Source: Poriferisphaera corsica (GTDB lineage: Bacteria; Planctomycetota; Phycisphaerae; Phycisphaerales; Phycisphaeraceae). From it: 64,000 bases of DNA. The position numbers and the translations under genes are program-made. Below the pieces are notes generated by a model, which made no database searches, was not told where the DNA came from, and saw nothing but the letters and a program-made list of their open reading frames with translations. Shown here one piece after another: positions 54,089 to 62,847 of the stretch. How positions within the stretch are numbered: position 1 is the first letter of the stretch; each line of letters opens with the position of its first letter. The stretch spans positions 558,001-622,000 of the forward strand of contig NZ_CP036425.1 in NCBI RefSeq assembly GCF_007747445.1. Reading direction: 5' to 3'.

Positions 54089-56008
54089 GTGCGCACACAT
54101 GTATCGAAGAGAAGAAGACTTGGGTTTGTGAGCGTATATTTGGTTTGGTTTGTGGTGGGTGGTTGTTTGCTGTTGGGGGGTGGTGAGTTGGTATGGGGCG
54201 GGTGTCATTACACGGTGTCGCCAACGATGACAGATACGGAGACGATGGGTTTACCGGAGCCAAGCGAGGTGCTGGTGATTAATCACAAGGCGATGACTGA
54301 GTTTGAGCCGGGGCGGGCGGTGCCGCTTGATACGCGGAGCGCATGGCTGAAGCAGGGTGAGGATACGATCACGTATTGCATTGGTGAGCAGAATCGGCGG
54401 GTGGCTTGGACGCTGGAGTTGCCGTTGGAGATTGATGTTGAGCGGTATTCGATTTTGCGGTTTAAGTATCGGTTGAATTCGGCGGCGGTGGATAAGTATT
54501 GGGCGTTTTGGGGGCATGTGGTTGGGAAGCGTAATGATAGAGAGGGGTTGTATATGTTGGATCACAAGGATCTGATTGCGGATGATCAGGTGCATGTGAT
54601 TGAGGTGGATCTGCGGACGATTAAACGGAACGTGAAGCTTGATGAGTTGGCGATCGCGTTTCGGGCGACGGGGAAGCAGATGCCTGCGGAGTTGGAGGTG
54701 TTTGAGATTAGTTTTAGAAGGGCGGTGGACAGTAAGGCGGGGCGTGTGTTTGAGAAGGGTGATGTGAAGACTTTTTTGTTGACGGACGAGGCGGGGTTGC
54801 CGATTGAGGGCGGGTATGCGGCGCTGAATTATGAGATTTTGAATTTGCAGTCGGGGGCTTGGTCGGATGAGCAGGGGATGGCGCGTGTTGTTCCTTGGAT
54901 GATTGATGATGCGGGGTATGAGGGGCAGTTTTATGGGAATGGAAAATTTGCGACGCCGATTGTTTATATGGATGCGGCGCCACGATATGAGAAGGATGGA
55001 GAAGCGATTTATCCGGTGACGTTGTTTGAAAATAAGGTATTCAAGGGGCGTGTGGTGAATGATGCGAACGAGGGGATTGCGAATGCAGCGGTACGGATTG
55101 AGATTACGTATAACAAGTCGGTATTTCATAGGCCTCGAATGACGACGGCATGGGATTTCTTTGCGTATACGAATGAGGATGGATGGTTTGAATATGAGTT
55201 GCCTTGGCGGCTGGTGAAGACGGTGAAGGTGGAGGTGGATCACAATGCGTATCAAGGGCAGGTGGCGCGTGGTAATGTGAAGGGGCGGCTGCTGGCGGGA
55301 GATTATGTGGTGAGGTTGGATGCTGAGAAGCATTTGACGGGGTTTGTGTTTGATGCGGAGAGTGGTGAGCCGATGGTGGGTGCGAAGGTTGAACGGAAGG
55401 TGTCTGCTAAAGTTTTTAACCCGACTGACTTTACGGATGAGCATGGGTATTTTTCGTTCCCGATGAGTGATAAGCGGGATAATGTGAAGTTCGGGAAGCA
55501 TGAGATTGTTGTGTCGAAAGCGGGTGTCGGTGAGACGGTGTATGTTTATGAGGGGGCAAAGGGGGTCATGCCTGGGGAAGAGATTGTGATTAGTGGTCGG
55601 AAGATGGTTGATTTGCAGCCGATGGTGCAGTGGAAAGATGCGGAATCTGATCCGGTGCGGATTTATTTGCCGGCTGACGGTGTGAAAAGTGAGGGGCAGC
55701 CGCTGCATTTGGCGGTGGAGGGGGAGGTTGTGGATGTTGAAACAGGAAGAGCGGTGAAAGTGCGTGAAGTGGGTGTTGGGATGGTGAACCCTGAGGATGG
55801 TCAGATTTACTGGCAAGCGAACCGGTTGTCGAAGTCGAAGTTAAACGGGAGCCGTTTTAGTTTGGAGATTGAGAATCCGACGCTGAGGTATGTGATTGGT
55901 ATTCGTGCGAAGGGGTATGCGGATTATTGGAGTGAGCCGATCTCGATTGGGGACGATGGGCTGAAGGGTGGTAAGTTGAAGCTGAAAGTGAAGATGGTGC
56001 GGGATTAG
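54089..56008 (+). CDS. Large exported protein with carboxypeptidase-regulatory-like domains
   Basis: 639 residues. The GTG at 54089 is preceded by AAGGAGA; the frame extends upstream to TTG at 54062. The N-terminus has a basic region and a hydrophobic span (KRRRLGFVSVYLVWFVVGGC), likely a signal or anchor. The middle to end shows several beta-rich units with the CarboxypepD_reg pattern: GRVVNDANEGIANAAVRIEI, FAYTNEDGWFEYELPWR, GFVFDAESGEPMVGAKVERK, FTDEHGYFSFPM. Such domains occur in surface and outer-membrane proteins as spacers. The role is unknown, presumably at the cell surface. It sits in the strongly G-rich part of the window. Confidence 0.78.
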   Translation: MRTHVSKRRRLGFVSVYLVWFVVGGCLLLGGGELVWGGCHYTVSPTMTDTETMGLPEPSEVLVINHKAMTEFEPGRAVPLDTRSAWLKQGEDTITYCIGEQNRRVAWTLELPLEIDVERYSILRFKYRLNSAAVDKYWAFWGHVVGKRNDREGLYMLDHKDLIADDQVHVIEVDLRTIKRNVKLDELAIAFRATGKQMPAELEVFEISFRRAVDSKAGRVFEKGDVKTFLLTDEAGLPIEGGYAALNYEILNLQSGAWSDEQGMARVVPWMIDDAGYEGQFYGNGKFATPIVYMDAAPRYEKDGEAIYPVTLFENKVFKGRVVNDANEGIANAAVRIEITYNKSVFHRPRMTTAWDFFAYTNEDGWFEYELPWRLVKTVKVEVDHNAYQGQVARGNVKGRLLAGDYVVRLDAEKHLTGFVFDAESGEPMVGAKVERKVSAKVFNPTDFTDEHGYFSFPMSDKRDNVKFGKHEIVVSKAGVGETVYVYEGAKGVMPGEEIVISGRKMVDLQPMVQWKDAESDPVRIYLPADGVKSEGQPLHLAVEGEVVDVETGRAVKVREVGVGMVNPEDGQIYWQANRLSKSKLNGSRFSLEIENPTLRYVIGIRAKGYADYWSEPISIGDDGLKGGKLKLKVKMVRD

Positions 56009-56142
56009 TTGAGGTTGGTTTGAATGAGTAGATGATGTGTGTATGGGAGGGGAGGATGGGGCAAATGTGTTGCCCATGGGAGCCTTGGCAAGTCAGATTG
56101 CGAAGGCTTTTTATCTGGGGATGAATGGGCTAGAATAGGGGT

Positions 56143-56523
56143 ATGATTATACCTGTAGAAAAATTGTCTAAGGATGCGTTAGAGGGGTTAGTGCAGGAGT
56201 ACGTTACGCGTGATGGGACGGAGCTGGGAGAGATGGGCGCGAAGACGGAGCGGGTGATGGGGATGGTGAAAAAGGGGGAGTTGCTGGTGGTGTTTGATGA
56301 GGTGAGTGAGAGTGTGAACCTGATGACGGAGAAGGAAAATCAGGAGGCAGAGGTTGCGCGGGAGCGTGAGGCTGCGGAAGCAGAAGGGTATGAGATGGAG
56401 CAGGGCAGCATGGGGGTTGGTTATGAGGAGGCAGAGCAAGCGTGGGAAGGTCGACGTGGAGGCCGTGATGAGGGTGATGATTGGGAAGGGTTGCCAAGCA
56501 TTGATGTGAATGATATCTCGTGA
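56143..56523 (+). CDS. yheU: YheU (UPF0270) family protein with acidic extension
   Basis: 126 residues. The first 70 match the YheU family: MIIPVEKLSKDALEGLVQEY, VTRDGTE, then GELLVVFDEVSESVNLMTEK, as in E. coli YheU (MIIPWQQL, ...FVTREGT...). The remaining 55 residues are unusually acidic and Gly-rich (EAEVAREREAAEAEGYEMEQ), not present in the typical 72-residue family members, so this is an extended form. Function of YheU is unknown. It is convergent with the lipoprotein gene at 56563. Confidence 0.88.
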   Translation: MIIPVEKLSKDALEGLVQEYVTRDGTELGEMGAKTERVMGMVKKGELLVVFDEVSESVNLMTEKENQEAEVAREREAAEAEGYEMEQGSMGVGYEEAEQAWEGRRGGRDEGDDWEGLPSIDVNDIS

Positions 56524-56562
56524 TGTGGGATGGTGGTGTAGATGAAGGAGGGGAAAGCGGGG

Positions 56563-56997
56563 TTAGTGTGCTGCGCTATTGTTGATGACTTTGAGGATTC
56601 TCCGCTGATCACTTGAGAAGTCGAGTCTGTCGATATTTTCGAGGATATAGGTTTTGGTTTGTGGGTGGAAATCGTAGCGATTGGCGAGTGTGATGAGGAT
56701 GTCGGTTTGCTGACTTGAGAAGTCGAGTGTGAAGGCGGCACGGGCGAGGGCGAGTTGTGAATGGCGGTAGAGGTTGTGGCGGTTGGCGATATCTTTGAGT
56801 GCGTCATGCTGTTGATTTGCGAAGTCAAGCTTTTGAGCGGCTTTGATTTCGGCGACAACGGATTGGTCGATTTGATCACGAGAGTGATCGATTTGGATGA
56901 AGTCGGAATTAGGTGGAGTGAAGACGACTTCGACGGATTCGCAGCCGAGGGTGGTGAGCAGGAGAAGGGCGAGGATGATGGTTGTGATATGGCGCAT
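56563..56997 (-). CDS. Lipoprotein with internal LDF repeats
   Basis: 144 residues. A lipoprotein signal MRHITTIILALLLLTTLGC (lipobox TLGC, Cys19). The mature part has a repeating pattern of about 36 residues, LDFANQQHDALKDIANRHNL, LDFSSQQTDILITLANRYDF and LDFSSDQRRILKVINN, which recalls the DUF4476-type helical repeats (conserved Q-x-x-I-L at the helix start). Each repeat probably forms two helices. Function unknown. It is transcribed alone, convergent with yheU and divergent from the dehydrogenase gene. Confidence 0.75.
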   Translation of the reverse strand: MRHITTIILALLLLTTLGCESVEVVFTPPNSDFIQIDHSRDQIDQSVVAEIKAAQKLDFANQQHDALKDIANRHNLYRHSQLALARAAFTLDFSSQQTDILITLANRYDFHPQTKTYILENIDRLDFSSDQRRILKVINNSAAH

Positions 56998-57190
56998 GAT
57001 GGGCTCCTTGTATGTGTAAGGACGTGGTAGAGCATGGGGAGATTCATCTGATGTGGGAAATGGATGATTTTGGTGATTTGAGAAAATGAGGGGATGTTTT
57101 GCGTTGTGGGTTACGGCGGGGGGGCAAGTGTCTACAATTGGACTTGAGTTGTGAGGAATTTGTGACTCATAGGCACAGGAGATGATATTG

Positions 57191-58204
57191 ATGAGTAAGG
57201 TTTATCACGGATATGCGGCGATGGAGCAGGGCGGAGAGCTTGAGCGGATTGAATATGAGGTGGGGGAATTGGGGGGTGATGAAGTTGAAGTGAAGGTGAC
57301 GCATTGCGGGATCTGTCATTCGGATTTGGCGATGATTGATAATGAGTGGGGGAATACGAAGTATCCGCAAGTGCCGGGGCATGAGGTTGTGGGGGTTGTG
57401 TCAGAAGTGGGGGCGCATGTTGGGCATTTGACGGTGGGGCAACGCGTTGGGCTGGGATGGCAGAGCGGATCGTGCGGGTGTTGTGAGTGGTGCAATGCTG
57501 GGGACGAGAATTTGTGCGCAACAACGAGTGGTACGATTGTTGGGCGGCATGGCGGGTTTGCGGATTATGTGAGGGCGGAGGGGCGGTTTGTTGTGCCGCT
57601 GCCTGAGGGGTTGGACGCGGTGAATGCGTCGCCGCTATTGTGTGCGGGGATTACGGCGTTTAATCCGTTTGTTGAGTATGGGATTACGGCGACGGATCGT
57701 GTGGGTGTTGTTGGGATTGGTGGGTTGGGGCATTTGGCGATTCAGTTTAGTCGTGCATATGGATGTCATGTGACGGCATTTTCATCGACGGCGGATAAGG
57801 AAATGGAAGCACGCGAGTTGGGGGCGGATGGGTTTGTGGTGTCGCGTGAGCCGGGGAATCTGAAGGTGCTGGCGCGATCGTTTGATTTGTTGTTGGTGAC
57901 GGCGAATGCGGACTTGGATTGGTCGTTGTACGCGTCGATGCTGAGGCCGCGAGGGAATATGTGTTTTGTGGGGATACCGCCTTCGAAGTTGTCGGTGCAT
58001 GTGTTTGATTTGATTAGTGGGCAGCATTGTTTGAGTGGTTCGCCGATTGGTTCGCCTAAGACGATAGGGCGGATGTTTGATTTGGCTGTTCAGCATCAGA
58101 TTGGCGCGGTGACGGAGGAGTTTGCGTTTAAGGATGTGAATAAGGCGATTGCGAGATTGCGTGAGAATAAGGTGAGGTATCGAGCGGTACTGGTGCATGA
58201 ATAG
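57191..58204 (+). CDS. Zinc-dependent alcohol dehydrogenase (cinnamyl/aryl-alcohol type)
   Basis: 337 residues. AGGAG ends right before 57182, so the ATG at 57191 (MSKVYHGYAAM) is preferred over the overlapping one at 57182. Medium-chain dehydrogenase: catalytic zinc CGICHSDL and GHEVVG, structural-zinc CGCCEWCNAGDENLC, and the NADP-binding VGVVGIGGLGHLAIQFSRAY. The CAD/YahK subgroup reduces aldehydes to alcohols with NADPH. The following GAF-SpoIIE phosphatase gene starts 14 bases after the stop behind a GGAGG site, so the two are likely co-transcribed even though a functional link is not obvious. Confidence 0.93.
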   Translation: MSKVYHGYAAMEQGGELERIEYEVGELGGDEVEVKVTHCGICHSDLAMIDNEWGNTKYPQVPGHEVVGVVSEVGAHVGHLTVGQRVGLGWQSGSCGCCEWCNAGDENLCATTSGTIVGRHGGFADYVRAEGRFVVPLPEGLDAVNASPLLCAGITAFNPFVEYGITATDRVGVVGIGGLGHLAIQFSRAYGCHVTAFSSTADKEMEARELGADGFVVSREPGNLKVLARSFDLLLVTANADLDWSLYASMLRPRGNMCFVGIPPSKLSVHVFDLISGQHCLSGSPIGSPKTIGRMFDLAVQHQIGAVTEEFAFKDVNKAIARLRENKVRYRAVLVHE

Positions 58205-58218
58205 AGGGAGGAATCAAT

Positions 58219-59589
58219 ATGAATGAAACGCATGATGATTCGATGTCAGGTCGAATCAGAGACATGATTGAATTGGTTAAAGAACTTTCGAAGGCTGGGA
58301 CTCCTTCGGAGGTTTTGGATACGTTTGCTAACCGGTGGATAGACGCATTGGGTGAGCATGCGGCGTATTTGTCGCTATCGACGAGGGGGCTAGATGAGGG
58401 GGAGTTTAAAGTGACGCGGTTTGTGACAGCGGGGAGGTGGCGGGAGGAGAAGGACGATGTTGCGTGGAAGGATTCGGAAGCGTTGCCGGCGTACGCGGGG
58501 GGTGTAATTTCGGAGATTGTGAGGGCAGGGCAGCCGGTGGTGATGTCGGATTTGAGGGTGGATGAAGATGAGGTGTTTGGTGATCGGCTTAAGGGGTATC
58601 GATCGTTGATTGCTGTACCATTGTATGAACATGGGGAGATCAATAACTGGGCGATTGAACTAGCTGAGCCTGCGAGTGTGTATACAGAGGATACACTGGA
58701 GGATATGTTGCTGCAGGCGAACTTGATTGGGGGAACGGTGCGGCATGTTTTGACGGCACAGCAATTGCAGAAGGCTAATCAAGAGATAGAGAAGGAAGTT
58801 CAGCGGATTGCAGATATTCAGCATGCACTTTTGCCGGAACGTTTACCGGAGCTGGATGAGGCGCGGTTTGCGGTAAGCTATCAGACGTTTGATCATGCGG
58901 GTGGGGACATGTATTTTTTCCATAAGTTGGCGGATGGGCGGTTGGCGATCATGATCGGGGATGTATCGGGGCATGGGCCTGCGGCGGCGGTGGTGATGGC
59001 GATGGTGGAGACGTTGGTGTCGGCGTATCCGCAGGAAAATCTGAGTGCGGGTGAGATGATGACGTTTTTGAATGATCAGTTGTGTGGGAAGCGGATGCAT
59101 CAGACGTTTGTGACGGCGTTTTATGCGATTTTTGATCCAAGGACGTATACATTGCGGTATTCGAGGGCAGGGCATCCGCCGCCGTTGCTGCGGTCGATCG
59201 GCCGATCGGCGGCTTATTGTATTTTGAGGGATGGGGATGTGTGCGAAGAAGAGACTAATCAACCGCTGCATGACGCGGATGAGATTGTGGTGGAGCAATT
59301 GGATCATGCGGGAGGATTGCCGTTGGGATTATTTGAGGGGCGGCGGTATGAAGAGGCGGTGTTGCAGTTGAATGATCGGCAGACGATTGCGTTTTATACG
59401 GATGGGATTTCAGAAACGCGGAATGCGGTGGGTAAATTTTTTGGATCGCAGGGGATAATAGATGCACTGCATGCTTGTTCGGGTGAGGCGGATTGTGCGG
59501 TAAGTACGATATTGCAGCATATTAAGGGGTTTGAGACGGGGGCGCGGCCAGAGGATGATCAGACGCTGGTTGTGATGCAAATGCGATGA
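58219..59589 (+). CDS. GAF domain-SpoIIE (PP2C) phosphatase 1
   Basis: 456 residues, cytosolic. N-terminal GAF-like domain (residues 10-180: SLIAVPLYEHGEINNWAIEL is its signature strand), a coiled-coil linker (QQLQKANQEIEKEVQRIADI) and a C-terminal PP2C/SpoIIE serine phosphatase (ALLPERLPELDEARFAVSYQ, HAGGDMYFFHKLADGRLAIM, IGDVSGHGPAAAVVMAMVET, LRYSRAGHPPPLL, IAFYTDGISETRN). The DVSGHG and YTDGI Asp residues bind the metal pair. Such RsbU/RsbP-like proteins act on anti-sigma-factor antagonists. No STAS gene is nearby. GGAGG upstream. Confidence 0.92.
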   Translation: MNETHDDSMSGRIRDMIELVKELSKAGTPSEVLDTFANRWIDALGEHAAYLSLSTRGLDEGEFKVTRFVTAGRWREEKDDVAWKDSEALPAYAGGVISEIVRAGQPVVMSDLRVDEDEVFGDRLKGYRSLIAVPLYEHGEINNWAIELAEPASVYTEDTLEDMLLQANLIGGTVRHVLTAQQLQKANQEIEKEVQRIADIQHALLPERLPELDEARFAVSYQTFDHAGGDMYFFHKLADGRLAIMIGDVSGHGPAAAVVMAMVETLVSAYPQENLSAGEMMTFLNDQLCGKRMHQTFVTAFYAIFDPRTYTLRYSRAGHPPPLLRSIGRSAAYCILRDGDVCEEETNQPLHDADEIVVEQLDHAGGLPLGLFEGRRYEEAVLQLNDRQTIAFYTDGISETRNAVGKFFGSQGIIDALHACSGEADCAVSTILQHIKGFETGARPEDDQTLVVMQMR

Positions 59590-59700
59590 TGTTCACAAAA
59601 AGTTCATGAAGTTAGGATTGTGAAGTGATGGTGTGGTGTTGGTATGATGATTGTCTGTGATGAATTCGTGTTGTGGGGGAGGAAGAAAGGTTTGTGAGTG

Positions 59701-60525
59701 ATGGCTGAGGCGGTTTTGTATGAGACGCATACGCACACGACATTGTGTAAGCATGCGACGGGGACGATTGAAGAATATGCGGAGCGTGCGGTTGCGCGCG
59801 GGATGAAAGGTTTGACGGTGACGTGTCATAATCCTTTGCCGGATGAGAAGTCGTTATCGGTGAGGATGCGGGAAGATGAGTTTGATGTTTATTTGGGGAT
59901 GGTTGAGCAGGTTCAACGTGGATTTGAAGGGCGGCTTGATGTGCTGCTTGGGATGGAGTTTGATTATGCGCCTGAATTTGAAGGATATTTAGGGGAGCAG
60001 GTGAAGGCGGCAGGGTTTGATTATTGTTTGGGGTCGATTCACCCACAGACGGATTATTATTGTGAGTGGTATCACAAGGGTGATGCATTTGAGGATCAGA
60101 AAACTTACTTTGATATGATCGCGAAGGTGGCGGAGTGTGGGATGTTTGATTGTGTGTCGCATCCGGATTTGATTAAGATTTTTACAAGGGAAGATTGGGA
60201 TTTAGAGCGGGTGTGGCCTTGGATTGAGGAGATGTTGGATCGGGTGGAGGCAACGGGTGTGGCGATGGAGTTGAACACGTCAGGTGAGATTAAGGTGTAT
60301 CCGGAGTTTAATCCGTCTGAGCGGATACTTGGTGAGATGCAGCGGCGTGAGATCCCGGTTGTGATCGGATCGGATGCGCATGCGGCGGTGCGTGTGGGTG
60401 ATCGATGGGAGAAGGCACTGCGGACGCTGGCTGGGGTTGGGTATACGGAGATCAATTATTATAAGCAGCGAGAGCGGGTGAGTGTGGGGATTGATGAAGG
60501 GTTGAAGTCGTTGGTTGAATGTTGA
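59701..60525 (+). CDS. hisK: PHP-domain histidinol phosphatase
   Basis: 274 residues. PHP metal-site motifs: YETHTHTTLCKHATGTIEEY (HxH and downstream His), LLGMEFDYAP (Glu of the metal site), CLGSIHPQTDYY (His), CVSHPDLIKIF (His) and VVIGSDAHAAVRVGDRWEKA (Asp-His). Length and YETHTHT/GSDAHA pattern match HisJ/HisK-type histidinol phosphatase, which makes histidinol in histidine synthesis. A GTG one codon upstream (59698) is also possible. Phosphodiesterase PHP relatives cannot be fully excluded. A terminator lies 50 bases after the stop. Confidence 0.85.
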   Translation: MAEAVLYETHTHTTLCKHATGTIEEYAERAVARGMKGLTVTCHNPLPDEKSLSVRMREDEFDVYLGMVEQVQRGFEGRLDVLLGMEFDYAPEFEGYLGEQVKAAGFDYCLGSIHPQTDYYCEWYHKGDAFEDQKTYFDMIAKVAECGMFDCVSHPDLIKIFTREDWDLERVWPWIEEMLDRVEATGVAMELNTSGEIKVYPEFNPSERILGEMQRREIPVVIGSDAHAAVRVGDRWEKALRTLAGVGYTEINYYKQRERVSVGIDEGLKSLVEC

Positions 60526-60576
60526 TTGGGGATGATGTGGGTGTTTAGATGTGTATCAATTAAAATAGTGAAAAGA

Positions 60577-60606
60577 AAAAGCTCACAGTGAATGTGAGCT
60601 TTTTTT
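60577..60606. terminator. Bidirectional intrinsic terminator
   Basis: A strong stem AAAAGCTCACA / TGTGAGCTTTT with loop GTGAA and flanking A- and T-runs, serving both the hisK-like gene and the convergent parvulin gene. Confidence 0.93.
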
Positions 60607-60625
60607 GTTGATTTATGAGGGGGGA

Positions 60626-60913
60626 TTAGCCGATGCGTTTTTCGACGATGAGGAGGTGGTAGCCGAACTGTGTTTTGACGGGTTCGGAGACTTTACCGAG
60701 TTCGATGTCGCCAAAGACAACGGCGTCGAATTCGGGGACCATATCGCCTTGGCCGAATTCACCGAGCGACCCACCAGCGCGGCCGGATGGGCATTGAGAC
60801 TTTTGTTTAGCGAGGTCTGCGAAAGAGGAGACGCCGGCGTCGATTTCTTTTTTGAGTTCGAGTGCTTCGGCTTCGGTTGAGACGAGGATGTGACTTGCAA
60901 CTGCACGTGCCAT
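60626..60913 (-). CDS. Parvulin-type peptidyl-prolyl isomerase
   Basis: 95 residues from the ATG at 60913 with AGGAGC upstream; the same frame is open further upstream but without the domain. It is a stand-alone parvulin, like E. coli PpiC (93 residues), cytosolic: ARAVASHILVSTEAEAL (the catalytic His of the ASHIL motif), CPSGRAGGSLGEFGQGDMVP and FDAVVFGDIELGKVSEPVKT, ending TQFGYHLLIVEKR. It catalyses cis-trans isomerisation of Xaa-Pro bonds in protein folding. Confidence 0.95.
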   Translation of the reverse strand: MARAVASHILVSTEAEALELKKEIDAGVSSFADLAKQKSQCPSGRAGGSLGEFGQGDMVPEFDAVVFGDIELGKVSEPVKTQFGYHLLIVEKRIG

Positions 60914-61034
60914 GCGTTTGCTCCTATGGTATTGGTTTCGATATAAATGGCTGCGTTTACGGCCTAATGGGGATACTCTACACGAGTGGGTGTGAGATTG
61001 CGAGTGGTGGGAAGGGAGAAATGCGATGTTGATG

Positions 61035-62318
61035 TTAAGAGATAAAGATTTTGAGGAGTGTGAGGTCGTCTTTGAAGGTTGGGATGCCTTGGTAGGATTT
61101 GAGGGTATCGATGATTGCGTCGAGGTTGCAGGTATTGTTAGAGCGGTTTGAGAGGCAGATTTTGTTGAATTCTTCGAGGCCGAGGAAGGGACCGTTGATG
61201 TTTTTTCGGATTTCGAAAGCGCCGTCGCTGAAGAGAAGAATCTCTGATTGTGGTTTGAGGGTAACGGTTTCCTGGATGGGATCGAATTGTTCATCGGGCA
61301 AGGCGCCTATCATAAAGTTAGGCTCGCCGAGCGGGGTGAGTGATTTGTCGGGGTTGAAAAGTGAGGCGGGGTGGTGGCCGCCGGCGGCGTAGGTGAGTTC
61401 GTGTTTTGCGGAGTTGTAGACGCCGTACCAGATGGTGAAGAATTTGTTTTGGTGACGATGCATCTGGAAGGTTTTGTTGAGTGCGGCGAGGACACGTTTG
61501 GGCTGTGTGAAGTCGGTGTGTGGTAGGGTTTGATTGCGGATGGTACTGAAGACGGTTGAGGCGAGGAGTGATGAGCTTACGCCATGGCCGCAGACGTCGA
61601 GGAGGTAGAAGGCGGTTTTGCAGGGGGCGACTTCGTGGTAGCCGATGAGATCGCCGCCGAGGATGGAGCTTGAGATGTAACGCCAATCGAATTGGATGGG
61701 TGCAGTTGTTTGGGGGTGTGGGATGAGTGATTTGATGTAGTTGGCGGCGTCGTCAAGTTCTTGTTTGAGTTGTTTTTGTGTGAGTTCGAGTTGGCGTTTG
61801 GTTTCGATGAGTTCGTGTTGTGTTGAAATGATGTCGACCATTTGTAATTCGTGCTCGGTGAGTTTGGCGAGTTCACGGAGGACTTGTTGCTGTTGCGTGT
61901 TGAGCGATTTGGGTTTGGTGTCAGCGATGCAGAGTGTACCGATGTTGTATCCGTTGGGGCCGGCGAGAGGGAAGCCGGCGTAGAAGCGGATGTAGGGTTC
62001 GCCGGTGACGAGGGGGTTGTTCTGGAAACGTGGGTCTTTGGTGGCGTCTTGAATGATGAGCGGCTCGTCACGAAGGATGGTGTGGCCACAGAATGATTCT
62101 TCGCGTCCGGTTTGATTGAAGGTTAGGCCGCATTTTGCTTTCAGCCATTGGCGGTCGCTGTCGATGAGCGCGATGTAGGACATGGAGGTGTCGGCGATGG
62201 TGCAAGCGAGTTTGACGATCTGGTCGTAGCGGAGTTCGCGTGGTGTGTCGAGGATACGTGCGGCTCGGAGGTCAGCGATGCGTTCGATCTCATTGGGTGG
62301 TTTGATGGGTGCAACCAT
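61035..62318 (-). CDS. GAF domain-SpoIIE (PP2C) phosphatase 2
   Basis: 427 residues, cytosolic. GAF domain at 20-175, with the typical DRQWLKAKCGLTFNQTGREE, SFCGHTILRDEPLIIQDATK and GYNIGTLCIADTKPKSL; a coiled coil (LIETKRQLELTQKQLKQELD); then the phosphatase: SSILGGDLIGYHEVAPCKTA, FYLLDVCGHGVSSSLLASTV, LTYAAGGHHPASL and ILLFSDGAFEIRKNINGPFL. This is the RsbU-like layout, different from phosphatase 1 in having a fully typical GAF. Both may feed signals into a partner-switching sigma-factor pathway, but no anti-sigma or STAS gene is in view. Confidence 0.93.
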   Translation of the reverse strand: MVAPIKPPNEIERIADLRAARILDTPRELRYDQIVKLACTIADTSMSYIALIDSDRQWLKAKCGLTFNQTGREESFCGHTILRDEPLIIQDATKDPRFQNNPLVTGEPYIRFYAGFPLAGPNGYNIGTLCIADTKPKSLNTQQQQVLRELAKLTEHELQMVDIISTQHELIETKRQLELTQKQLKQELDDAANYIKSLIPHPQTTAPIQFDWRYISSSILGGDLIGYHEVAPCKTAFYLLDVCGHGVSSSLLASTVFSTIRNQTLPHTDFTQPKRVLAALNKTFQMHRHQNKFFTIWYGVYNSAKHELTYAAGGHHPASLFNPDKSLTPLGEPNFMIGALPDEQFDPIQETVTLKPQSEILLFSDGAFEIRKNINGPFLGLEEFNKICLSNRSNNTCNLDAIIDTLKSYQGIPTFKDDLTLLKIFIS

Positions 62319-62574
62319 GGGGATGGCCTCCGGTGTCTAAATAGAGAAGGTTTTGGGAATCATAGGCTGGTCTGTTTGAGGTTGATGTCACGTGTGTGGT
62401 GGATCGGTGTGGGTTTGTTGATTGGCGGTGGTGTGATTGTGTTAATCGGTATAAAGGTCACGAGGGATGACTGGATAAGTCAGGGTTTGTGTGTGGAGGG
62501 GCATGGGGGATGAGTGGGGGAGGCGGTGCTGATGGATGGTATCTTGAAGGTGGGTTGTGGGTTAGAATGGGGGT

Positions 62575-62796
62575 ATGGAACAAGAACAGCGGATTGTGAA
62601 TGTTGAAGAGAAGATCGCGTATCTGGAGAAGATGGTTGCAGATCTGAATGAGGTTGTGACTGGGTTGAATCGTGAGGTGCAGAACCTTTCGAAACAAAAC
62701 AAGCGGTTGCATTCGCAGGTTGCGGCACAGGGTGAACGGTTGTCGCAGATGGAGCCTGAGCGGACGCTGGAAGATGATAAGCCGCCGCATTATTGA
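62575..62796 (+). CDS. slyX: SlyX family protein
   Basis: 73 residues. The coiled coil RIVNVEEKIAYLEKMVADLN with later QNKRLHSQVAAQGERL, and the C-terminal KPPHY, are exactly the SlyX family pattern. SlyX is a small coiled-coil protein of unknown function often beside slyD; here there is no slyD. The ATG at 62575 is close to a GGGGGT sequence, a weak ribosome site. Confidence 0.9.
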   Translation: MEQEQRIVNVEEKIAYLEKMVADLNEVVTGLNREVQNLSKQNKRLHSQVAAQGERLSQMEPERTLEDDKPPHY

Positions 62797-62847
62797 TTGG
62801 ATGGGTGATGATTGATTTTGCTTGTGTATTGGGAGTAAAAAGGTCGT

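Noticed and set aside
54251-55816. A 521-codon open frame on the minus strand
   Set aside because: It is the complement of the real exported-protein gene at 54089; with a coding strand this rich in G and T, the opposite strand has few stops. The residues (His/Arg/Ile/Leu/Pro-rich) do not look like a normal protein. The same applies to 19592-20515 and 17307-18056.
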